Positions 13,507 to 19,509 of a stretch of 19,509 bases of DNA are shown piece after piece; within the stretch, counting starts at the first letter, position 1; every line of letters begins with the position of its first letter. Source of the stretch: Pseudomonadota bacterium (GTDB lineage: Bacteria; Pseudomonadota; Alphaproteobacteria; Rhizobiales; Rhizobiaceae); NCBI GenBank assembly GCA_023399635.1, contig JAEWOP010000071.1, positions 1 to 19,509 on the forward strand. Reading direction: 5' to 3'. The position numbers were made by a program, and so were the translations under genes. Below the pieces are notes generated by a model that saw only the letters and a program-made list of their open reading frames with translations, was not told the origin of the DNA and made no database searches.

Positions 13507-14580
13507 CTATTCGCCCCAGTTGCGCATCGGCTTTTCGCCGCGGTCGCGCAGCCCCTGCATGTAGGCCTTGAGGAACTCGGTTGCGGGAGCGCCCTTGGCG
13601 TCAAGATCGGCTGCCCATTCGCCGGCGATGTCGGGAAGCTTGTCGACCCAGGCCTGGCGTTGATCATCCGACATCTTGATGATGGTCACCGGCGGGTTCT
13701 GGGTTGAACCGAGCTCGACCATCTTCTCAAGAGCCACCTCGTGACGCTCGAGAAGGTCTTCGCCATGCGCCTTAGTGTAATGCTTACCTGCCTCGATCAT
13801 GGCATTCTGGACATCTTCGGGAAGTCCGTCCCAGCTGTCCTTGTTGATCGCAACAGCACCCGAGAACGCGACGCCGACATCGAAGCGGTTGATGTAGGGT
13901 GCAACCTCATAAAGCTTTGCCGGTAGGGCGCCGAGTGCAAGCGACAGGACGCCATCCGAAATGCCGGTCTGGATGTCGGTATAGAAGCTGGTCAAGGAGC
14001 CATCGACGGCGTTGGCACCGGTTCCGCGCAACCAGGTTCCCAGTACGCCAGGAGCGGATAGCTTCATGCCGTTGACGTCGTCAATGCTTTTCAACGGCGC
14101 CTTCGTGTAGATGTCGTACATATCGGTACTGGTCAGGCCGAGGACCTTCAGGTTGTACTGCTCCCACTCCTGGCGCAGAGCCTCGTTGTTCTCCATGAGG
14201 TCTGCCATGACTTCCAGCTGAAGCGGCGGGTTGACCGTTGCGAATGGCGCATAGCTTGAGGCCTGGCTCAGCGGCAGCTTTGCCGGCTCCAGGAACGAGA
14301 AGACCCAGCCAACATCGGTGATGCCCTGCTCGACCGATGTCAGGGTCGCATTGGCCTTGTAGAGCTGCCCCCCGAAGGCCTCGTTCCACTCGATCTTGTA
14401 CTCACCCTTCTCGGCGAGGATTTCATCCGTCCGCGCCATGAAATGCGTCTTCATCATGCCGACCCAGGGGATCACAGTCGGGTGGCTTGAGGCGATCGTC
14501 AGGCTGATGGTTTCTTGCGCCGCGAGGGCACCCGGCATAGCGATGGCGCCGGCGGTCAATAGTCCGAATAGAATACGCAT
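13507..14580 (-). CDS. TRAP transporter solute-binding protein (DctP family 7)
   Basis: A 357-residue periplasmic protein with a Sec signal peptide (MRILFGLLTAGAIAMPGALA, cleaved after about residue 21). WNEAFGGQLYK, VEQGITDVGWVF and the DIQTGISDGV block are typical of DctP. In the loop where many acid-binding DctP proteins have G-x-K-x-R, this one reads GMKLSAPG (Ser175), followed by TWLRGTGAN. That form resembles the DctP group often found in aromatic gene clusters, so an aromatic or bulky acid is a reasonable guess. ATG 14580 is preceded by GGGGAGGAG at good spacing. Confidence 0.94.
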   Translation of the reverse strand: MRILFGLLTAGAIAMPGALAAQETISLTIASSHPTVIPWVGMMKTHFMARTDEILAEKGEYKIEWNEAFGGQLYKANATLTSVEQGITDVGWVFSFLEPAKLPLSQASSYAPFATVNPPLQLEVMADLMENNEALRQEWEQYNLKVLGLTSTDMYDIYTKAPLKSIDDVNGMKLSAPGVLGTWLRGTGANAVDGSLTSFYTDIQTGISDGVLSLALGALPAKLYEVAPYINRFDVGVAFSGAVAINKDSWDGLPEDVQNAMIEAGKHYTKAHGEDLLERHEVALEKMVELGSTQNPPVTIIKMSDDQRQAWVDKLPDIAGEWAADLDAKGAPATEFLKAYMQGLRDRGEKPMRNWGE

Positions 14581-14602
14581 TTTGGTCTCCTCCCCAGTTG
14601 CG

Positions 14603-15007
14603 TTAGGCAATTGAAAAAGTCTGGCTCGAATAGTTGAGCCGGACGGTGACTGTTCCTTCGTTTACAAGCCAGGGCCGCACCGAAAAGCTCCGGGCGCCGG
14701 ATCGATGCATGGGATCGCGTTCGGCGATCGCGATGGCTGCTTCACGCGAAGCGGCCCGGACAACGACGAGGCCATCCCCTTCCCAGCTTTCTTCGTCATC
14801 CGTCCACATGGGGCCCGCGGCGAAAAGCACGCCCTCACGTTCCAGGCTTACCTGAAATTCCAGATGCTCTTCCAAGCCGGCAAGGATTGGCCCCAGACCA
14901 TTCACTGGCCGCGTGAAGATCGCGTACAACTGCTTCTGCAGCATTGCGCTGCTGGCGGCCATGACGGACGTGACCGGAATGGCGACCGGAGTTTCTTCAG
15001 CTGCCAT
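14603..15007 (-). CDS. YciI-like (dimeric alpha/beta barrel) protein
   Basis: A 134-residue protein. The core from about residue 24 reads KQLYAIFTRPVNGLGPILAG then LEEHLEFQVSLEREGVLFAAG, then SREAAIAIAERDPMHRSG, the pattern of the YciI family (about 95 residues). That fold holds a His-Asp pair and is related to muconolactone isomerase and some dehydrochlorinases. The first 22 residues and the last 20 are extra. ATG 15007 is preceded by GGAGGAGGAGG. It sits between the CoA-transferase and the transporter genes, so a role on a pathway intermediate (isomerase, lactonase or decarboxylase) is possible but unproven. Confidence 0.82.
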   Translation of the reverse strand: MAAEETPVAIPVTSVMAASSAMLQKQLYAIFTRPVNGLGPILAGLEEHLEFQVSLEREGVLFAAGPMWTDDEESWEGDGLVVVRAASREAAIAIAERDPMHRSGARSFSVRPWLVNEGTVTVRLNYSSQTFSIA

Positions 15008-15030
15008 GGCCTCCTCCTCCCCGCTGACTG

Positions 15031-16176
15031 TCAGCCAGCCTTCCTTTGTTTGAGCTCAGCGCGGATCTCGGCCCCGTGCTGATCGAGCGTCGGGGGCGGC
15101 GTCACGTCGAGCTCCGGCTCTCCATCAAAGCTATAGGGTGCGCGCACCGTCGTTGATGCACCCATCTGCGGATGCTCAGTCGGGACCGCCAGACGCAGAT
15201 GCTTGGCCTGCGGATCCTCAAGTGCCTCGTCCGCTTCATAGGCCGGCGAATGCGGCACTCCGTTTTCCAAGAGACGTTCACACCAGATATCACGCGTCTG
15301 GGACTTGAAGATCGGCGTGAATATCTCGATCAGCTCATCCTGATGCTTGATCCGTTGCAGACGCTCGGAAAAACGAGGATCAGCAGCAAGTGCCTGCTGC
15401 CCTGTCGCTTCCAGCAGCCCTTCCCAGAATTTGGTGGGCGACGACATATGGATCGCAACCCATTTTCCGTCGCTGCATTCGAACGTGTAGCTCTGGGAGA
15501 CGACGGGGCGCGAGAGCGGTCCCATCACTTCTCCCACCGCATAGTAATGGGTGAAGCTGTCGAGATTGAAATGGCTCATGGCTTCGAGCATGGAAATGTC
15601 GAGACGGCGGCCTTTGCCACTTCTGGAGCGCTCCAGAAGTGCCGCCATGATGCCCATCGCCGCATATTGACCGGTGATGGCATCGGCAATGGCCGGACCG
15701 ATGACACGAGGGTTCGTGGGCGGCGTGACGAGGCGCAGAAAACCGCTCGCCGCCTGCGCCACCGTATCGAAAGCAGGACGATCGCGGGACGGCCCGCTCT
15801 GGCCAAACCCGGATATGGCGCAATAGATCAGCGACGGGTTGACCTTGCGCAGGTCTTCTTCGCCACAACCCAGCTTTTCGGCAACGCCTGGCCGGAAGTT
15901 CTGGATGAAGACATCGGCGCTTGCCACCAGATCATGCAAGACTGCAAGGTCGTCAGGCTGCTTCGTATCCAGCGCGATAGACCGCTTGTTGCGGTTGTAG
16001 GTCTGGTAGTGCGGTGAATAAAGCCCGCCCTTGAAGGCGCGGAAGGGATCGCCTGTTTCGGGTCGCTCGACCTTGATGACATCGGCGCCAAGATCGGCGA
16101 GGTGCATGCTTGCCGCTGGGCCGGTGATGTAGGTTCCGAGTTCAACGACCCGGATGTCCTTCAGGATCTTCACCAT
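15031..16176 (-). CDS. CaiB/BaiF family (class III) CoA-transferase
   Basis: A 381-residue protein, the normal length for the family. It would move CoA between a donor such as succinyl-CoA and a carboxylic acid. Family marks are VVELGTYITGPAASMHLADL (residues 10-29), GADVIKVERPETGDPFR, NRNKRSIALD, DVFIQNFRPG, and ISGFGQSGP. The catalytic Asp that forms the aspartyl-CoA anhydride is probably Asp165 in PAIADAITG. The frame continues upstream to 16467, but that overlaps the lyase gene; ATG 16176 has GAGGAG just upstream. It starts 7 bases after the lyase gene. The pair suggests activation of an acid to its CoA ester followed by carbon-carbon cleavage. Confidence 0.95.
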   Translation of the reverse strand: MVKILKDIRVVELGTYITGPAASMHLADLGADVIKVERPETGDPFRAFKGGLYSPHYQTYNRNKRSIALDTKQPDDLAVLHDLVASADVFIQNFRPGVAEKLGCGEEDLRKVNPSLIYCAISGFGQSGPSRDRPAFDTVAQAASGFLRLVTPPTNPRVIGPAIADAITGQYAAMGIMAALLERSRSGKGRRLDISMLEAMSHFNLDSFTHYYAVGEVMGPLSRPVVSQSYTFECSDGKWVAIHMSSPTKFWEGLLEATGQQALAADPRFSERLQRIKHQDELIEIFTPIFKSQTRDIWCERLLENGVPHSPAYEADEALEDPQAKHLRLAVPTEHPQMGASTTVRAPYSFDGEPELDVTPPPTLDQHGAEIRAELKQRKAG

Positions 16177-16183
16177 GCTCTCC

Positions 16184-16999
16184 TCAGGCCTCGCTGCTCT
16201 TCTTGGCGGTGCCCACCGCAGGTCCGTCATAGGTGATCGCAAGGTCTGCCTTATGCGACATGATGAAGCCGATGGAGCGCAAGGATTCCTCATACAGATG
16301 GGCGGCAAGACCCGCGGTTCGCGCCAGGAGCGGCACGGCCTTGAGCGCTTCCAAGGGCCAACCCGCATCAAGGATGACGGCTGGGATTGCGCCCGACACA
16401 TTGATGGGAAGTGGCCGATCCATGATGGCAGGAGCGTGCTTCGCCAGGAGACGCAGCGTCTCCACATATTGCCCGCTCACGCCCAGGCTGTCGGAAATCT
16501 CCAGAAGACGGTTTGCCCGCGGGTCACCGGCGCTATGCTGCGGATGACCCAGTCCGGGGACCTTCTTCCGTGACGCCTTGAGTGCCTGCAGGCTCTTGAC
16601 CGCCGCAGCCTCGCGATCGACGCCCTCGCTCTCTGCCTGTGCAATGACCTCTGCGAGGTACCGACCTGCTGACTCGGAACTGCCGGCAACGACGCTACCC
16701 ATGCCAAGCAGTCCGGCCGCGACCGCGCCCTGCCAAGCTTCGGGACCTGCAGCCAGCGTCATTCGCGCGGCCTGGACGCTCGGCACCAGTCCGTGCTCTG
16801 CGATTGCAACGAGACAAGCGTCCATCATTGCCTTCTGCGCTTCCGTCGGCTTCTGCCCCAGAACCAGCAGCCAGAAGTAGTCCGTAAAGCCGATCTTGCC
16901 GATCAGGTCGTCACAAAGGTCCAAGCCTCGGACGGTAATGCTATGCTCATCCGACGTGGCGATCGCCGTGTGAGCATCATCTTGTTTTCCAATTCGCAT
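16184..16999 (-). CDS. Citrate-synthase-fold protein, annotated type citryl-CoA lyase
   Basis: A 271-residue protein, short for citrate synthase (about 430) but usual for the citryl-CoA-lyase-like group. VPGLGHPQHSAGDPRANRL (residues 147-165) matches the citrate-synthase VPGxGHxxxxxxDPR block with the catalytic His (His152). The end MSHKADLAITYDGPAVGT is typical of the group. Two other catalytic positions differ: the LHG His region reads SVVAGSSE (102-109), and the NVDAHSG Asp region is NVSG (200-203). A reaction such as cleavage or formation of a citryl-like CoA ester is inferred with the adjacent CoA-transferase. ATG 16999 has GAGGAG 5-6 bases upstream; the longer frame to 17629 crosses the IclR gene. 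It is the first gene of the operon. Confidence 0.88.
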   Translation of the reverse strand: MRIGKQDDAHTAIATSDEHSITVRGLDLCDDLIGKIGFTDYFWLLVLGQKPTEAQKAMMDACLVAIAEHGLVPSVQAARMTLAAGPEAWQGAVAAGLLGMGSVVAGSSESAGRYLAEVIAQAESEGVDREAAAVKSLQALKASRKKVPGLGHPQHSAGDPRANRLLEISDSLGVSGQYVETLRLLAKHAPAIMDRPLPINVSGAIPAVILDAGWPLEALKAVPLLARTAGLAAHLYEESLRSIGFIMSHKADLAITYDGPAVGTAKKSSEA

Positions 17000-17011
17000 T
17001 GCGCTCCTCGT

Positions 17012-17026
17012 TTTCGCTGTGCGAAA
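17012..17026. promoter_or_regulatory. Candidate IclR-family operator
   Basis: TTTCGC-TGT-GCGAAA is a perfect 15-bp palindrome 12 bases before the start codon of the first operon gene and just downstream of the predicted transcription start. A partial copy, TTCGC-ATT-GCG (16993-17003), lies with its centre 20 bases away, about two helical turns. The half-site resembles TTCGC-type sites reported for PcaU/PobR-like IclR regulators. Confidence 0.6.
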
Positions 17027-17045
17027 TAATTTCCTCTTGCCGAAA

Positions 17046-17073
17046 ACGTTAGCAGCATTTAAGTTCGCGTCAA
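17046..17073 (-). promoter_or_regulatory. Candidate promoter of the minus-strand catabolic operon
   Basis: On the minus strand TTGACG (17073-17068), 16 bases, TAACGT (17051-17046). The -35 box matches at five of six bases and the -10 box at three. The predicted start near 17039 places the TTTCGC palindrome just downstream, where a bound repressor would block transcription. Confidence 0.45.
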
Positions 17074-17245
17074 GTCGCAATCCGCAACCGCAGAGGTCGG
17101 TGCGCGATCTGGGGAGATGAGATTTGCCGACCACGCGGACGCCACAGATTTGCTTTGCGCAGTTTCGGCCTGCGACGCATGACGTTGGCGTCTGGACAGA
17201 CGCTGCACTTTGGATGCTTTCTTTTTCAAGGAAGGAGTGAGCAAG

Positions 17246-18070
17246 GTGCGGGAGATGGCGGCCATGACCATTCAAGATGAGGAACGTCCGGCAGAGTTTG
17301 TGGAAGCTCTTGCCAAGGGTTTGGCCATCCTTGAGTCCTTCGATGTGAGCCACCCGGACATGACACTGAGCGAGGTGGCAAGGCGGGCAAATCTTTCCCC
17401 GGCCGCGGCCCGGCGAAGCCTTCTGACACTGCAGGCGCTGGGTTATGTCCAGCAGACGGGCAAGCGTTTTCATCTTCGGCCAAAGGTCATGACCCTTGGC
17501 TCCGCCTTTTATTTCTCGGCGCGCATCGAGGAAGTTCTTCAGCCGGACCTGAGGGAACTGGTCGAGAAATTTGGCGATGCGTCTTCTGCCGGAACGCTGG
17601 ATGGCGAAGACGTCATCTATATCGCCCATGTTTCCGTGCAGCGCGCCCGCCGCGCCGCCGCGGTCATGGGTGCCCGCTACCCAGCCTATGCAACCTCGCT
17701 CGGGCGGGTGCTTCTTGCCGGACTACCCGACGATGCACTCGAGAAGTATCTGATCACGGCCAAGCCCACACCCCTCACGTCGAAAACCATCATAGATCCC
17801 TCCGCGCTGCGCGACGAAGTCTTGCGTGTGCGCGAGGCGGGTTACGCGACAACGGTCGACCAGCTTGATTATGGGATCACTGCTCTGGCGGTACCGATCC
17901 GCGACATGCATGGGCGAACGATCGCCGCCCTCAATACCTCGGGGTACACGGGGATCGTGACACCGGAGGCGCTGGTAGCCGAGCGGCTTCCAGCCCTGCG
18001 GCAGGCTGCCTCGCATGTTGCGCACGCCATTGCCCGATACCCGGTGCTGCAATCAATCATAGGAGCATGA
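17246..18070 (+). CDS. IclR-family regulator, PcaR/PcaU/PobR-like
   Basis: A 274-residue protein with an N-terminal winged helix (about residues 14-72: FVEALAKGLAILESF, TLSEVARRANLSPAAARRSL, YVQQTGKRFHLRPKVMTLG) and a C-terminal IclR effector domain (YIAHVSVQRARRAAAVMGAR, YATSLGRVLLAGL, GYATTVDQLDYGITALAVPI). These stretches resemble the beta-ketoadipate pathway regulators PcaR, PcaU and PobR, which respond to aromatic acids or intermediates. GTG 17246 is chosen because AAGGAAGGAG lies 8 bases upstream; ATG 17210 lacks such a site, and ATG 17264 is a shorter option. It is divergent from the transporter operon and upstream of the dioxygenase genes, so it probably controls both. Confidence 0.92.
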   Translation: MREMAAMTIQDEERPAEFVEALAKGLAILESFDVSHPDMTLSEVARRANLSPAAARRSLLTLQALGYVQQTGKRFHLRPKVMTLGSAFYFSARIEEVLQPDLRELVEKFGDASSAGTLDGEDVIYIAHVSVQRARRAAAVMGARYPAYATSLGRVLLAGLPDDALEKYLITAKPTPLTSKTIIDPSALRDEVLRVREAGYATTVDQLDYGITALAVPIRDMHGRTIAALNTSGYTGIVTPEALVAERLPALRQAASHVAHAIARYPVLQSIIGA

Positions 18071-18240
18071 AGACGAGGACGATCGGGACCTTGGAGGGTT
18101 CGTTGTGGGGACAAATGAAGATGATGGGCGGACGGAGCAGCTAATCGACTCCGTTTAGCGAGTTAGCTTGAGCTGAGCGGGCTGGGCCGCGCAGCAGAAC
18201 TATCGGCGCGGGGAGCGCCAACATCGTAGGGAGAAGGACC
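18071..18240. other. Gap between the regulator and dioxygenase genes
   Basis: These 170 bases hold no gene. GCTAA...TTAGC around 18141-18169 with an inner ACTC...GAGT pair forms an imperfect inverted repeat, and GGCGC-GGGGA-GCGCC lies near 18206-18220. Either might be a regulatory or mRNA structure for the dioxygenase genes. No firm promoter was found. Confidence 0.4.
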
Positions 18241-19101
18241 TTGGCAAAACTTGTTGCGACCTTGGCGTCGACACACCACCCGTTCTACTTGAAAGCGACC
18301 ACGGCTCCGCCGGAGCAGCAGATGCCGCAGGCACCGGAATGGAAGCGCAAGATCGAAGCCTATCGAGAAACGCTTGCGCGAACGGAACCTGATATCCTGG
18401 TGATGATAGGCTCCGACCACTTCCACCAGATCTTCCTCGACAACTGCCCGCAGTTCCTGATCGGCAAGGCGCCGCGCTACGACGCCACCTTCTACAACGA
18501 GGAGCGCGAGTTCGGCATTCCGAAATATGTTCTGGAAGGCGATGAAGACATGTCGCGCTTCATGCACCAGTCATTGATGGACCAGAACTTCGACTTTGCC
18601 TTCTCCAACGAATTAAAGATCGACCATTCGATCATCTGCCCGATCATCACTGTCCGGCCACAGAATGATCTTCCGGTCGTGCCTATCTACACCAATATCT
18701 TTGCGCCACCGCTTCACTCGCCGCGGCGCTTCTATGACCTGGGCCGAGCCATCCGCAAGGCGATCGACGACTACCCTTCCGACAAGCGGGTCGCCGCCAT
18801 TGGGACCGGGCACCTGTCGCTGGAGCTCGGCGGTCCACGCCAGTTCATGGAAACCGGGCCCGATCCGATCTTCGACAGACAAGCGATCGAGTGGCTGCGC
18901 GCCGGGGACATCGAGTCCATCCTTGCCAATGTCACGCACCAGAGCATGGAGAAGAGCGGCAACGCCACGCATGGCTTCCTCAACTTCATCCTGATGCTCG
19001 GTGTCGCGGGGCCCGAGGGCGCCGATTACGTCGACAACCTCGATCTCTTCCACACGATGGAAGCCTATTTCACCTGGTATCCGAAGGAGCAGGCGGCATG
19101 A
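18241..19101 (+). CDS. Class III extradiol dioxygenase large subunit (LigB-like), unusual active site
   Basis: A 286-residue LigB-fold protein. Family members insert O2 into catechol-type rings using non-haem Fe(II). By eye it aligns with LigB of protocatechuate 4,5-dioxygenase: His12 (STHHPF) and His60 (GSDHFH) match iron ligands His12 and His61, and His129 (IDHS) matches His127. The position of LigB His195 (GTGGMSH) reads GTGHLSL, and the ligand Glu242 (SGSEGVEL) aligns with Gly245 in SGNATHGFL, with His244 beside it. TTG 18241 is used: GGGAGAAGG precedes it, and it puts His12 in register. The next gene overlaps by ATGA and encodes the small subunit. The substrate could be a catechol, gallate-like or hydroxypyridine compound; this is open. 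Confidence 0.88.
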   Translation: MAKLVATLASTHHPFYLKATTAPPEQQMPQAPEWKRKIEAYRETLARTEPDILVMIGSDHFHQIFLDNCPQFLIGKAPRYDATFYNEEREFGIPKYVLEGDEDMSRFMHQSLMDQNFDFAFSNELKIDHSIICPIITVRPQNDLPVVPIYTNIFAPPLHSPRRFYDLGRAIRKAIDDYPSDKRVAAIGTGHLSLELGGPRQFMETGPDPIFDRQAIEWLRAGDIESILANVTHQSMEKSGNATHGFLNFILMLGVAGPEGADYVDNLDLFHTMEAYFTWYPKEQAA

Positions 19102-19469
19102 GCAAGTACTACGTCAACAAGTTCCTCTTCATGGTTGACCGGGATCCGGAATACCTCAAGCGTTACATCGAGGATCCGCGTAGTCTTGTGGCGACGTGGG
19201 AACAGTCGATCGGGCCGAAGCTTCTCGGAAACGAGGTTGAGGCTTCCACCGTGCATGCACTGACCGAAAAGGAACGCGAGGCACTGATCAACCACGACTT
19301 CGTCGCCTTGTTCGAGATGGGCGCGCACTTCTTCCTGAACCTGACACTGTTCATCGGGATCTATGACGCGCCCTATATGGCAAAGTCCGGCCCGCTCGCG
19401 TTTCAGCGGGAGTTTGCAGCCAAGCTGCAGCATTGGCGCGAGCTCGAGTATCCGTCCGTGGCCACCTGA
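19098..19469 (+). CDS. LigA-like small subunit of the extradiol dioxygenase
   Basis: A 123-residue protein with the LigA-type helical domain (VNKFLFMVDRDPEYLKRYIE, then LTEKEREALINHDFVALFEM, then GAHFFLNLTLFIG). In protocatechuate 4,5-dioxygenase the LigA subunit covers the active site of LigB. The ATG overlaps the large-subunit stop (ATGA), with GGAG upstream, so the two are made together. The order here is large subunit first, the reverse of ligA-ligB in Sphingobium SYK-6. The gene ends 40 bases before the window edge; further pathway genes may follow. Confidence 0.9.
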   Translation: MSKYYVNKFLFMVDRDPEYLKRYIEDPRSLVATWEQSIGPKLLGNEVEASTVHALTEKEREALINHDFVALFEMGAHFFLNLTLFIGIYDAPYMAKSGPLAFQREFAAKLQHWRELEYPSVAT

Positions 19470-19509
19470 ACACGCTCGTTAGTGCGCAACGATCAGCGCC
19501 GCGCGGACC

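Noticed and set aside
17000..17629. N-terminal extension of the lyase-like protein to 481 residues
   Set aside because: It crosses the divergent promoter region and the IclR gene; the ATG at 16999 has GAGGAG upstream and gives the family length.

Overview
The window looks like a piece of chromosome from an alphaproteobacterium of the order Rhizobiales, probably Rhizobiaceae or a close relative. This rests on high-GC coding, the choline-sulfate module (BetC, ChoX and a LysR regulator), an EcfG/RpoE2-type general-stress promoter (GGAAC-N17-CGTT), and a stress-type operon with a Holin-X-like membrane protein and a DUF3618-type protein. No taxon was confirmed by a search. No IS element, CRISPR array or prophage was seen.

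Left part (1-3.3 kb). A nitrilase-superfamily hydrolase is cut by the window edge. It is followed by lepA (elongation factor 4), which ends inside a six-copy 7-bp tandem repeat and just before a clear intrinsic terminator. A roughly 360-bp gap then holds a degenerate palindromic repeat and the terminator of a small minus-strand membrane-anchored protein, which has a textbook EcfG-type promoter.

Osmoprotectant part (3.36-6.86 kb). On the minus strand choX (periplasmic choline-binding protein) is followed by betC (choline sulfatase). A LysR regulator is divergent from choX. No transporter permease or ATPase lies beside choX. The LysR gene converges on a GH25 muramidase lipoprotein gene, and the two stop codons share one CTAG.

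Stress and tRNA part (8.1-10.95 kb). A three-gene overlapping operon encodes an Ala/Ser-rich single-TM protein, a Holin-X-like protein and a DUF3618-type protein with two sets of 11-residue repeats. It has a candidate EcfG promoter upstream and a strong terminator downstream. It is followed by a Rdx/SelW-like CxxC protein gene and a tRNA-Leu(CAG) gene with its own TTGACA promoter.

Catabolic part (11.08-19.47 kb). A seven-gene minus-strand transcription unit encodes, in order of transcription, a citrate-synthase-fold lyase-like protein, a CaiB/BaiF CoA-transferase, a YciI-like protein, a TRAP transporter (solute-binding protein, small and large permease) and an NAD(P)H-dependent FMN reductase. 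Divergent from it are a PcaR/PobR-like IclR regulator and a LigB/LigA-type two-subunit extradiol dioxygenase. A perfect TTTCGC-TGT-GCGAAA palindrome lies just upstream of the lyase gene. Read together, this looks like uptake (TRAP), ring opening (LigAB-like) and CoA-dependent cleavage of an aromatic or hydroxy-polycarboxylic compound under IclR control. The dioxygenase large subunit and the lyase both depart from the canonical active-site residues of their families, so the substrate is open. This cluster is the best candidate for an undescribed pathway in the window.
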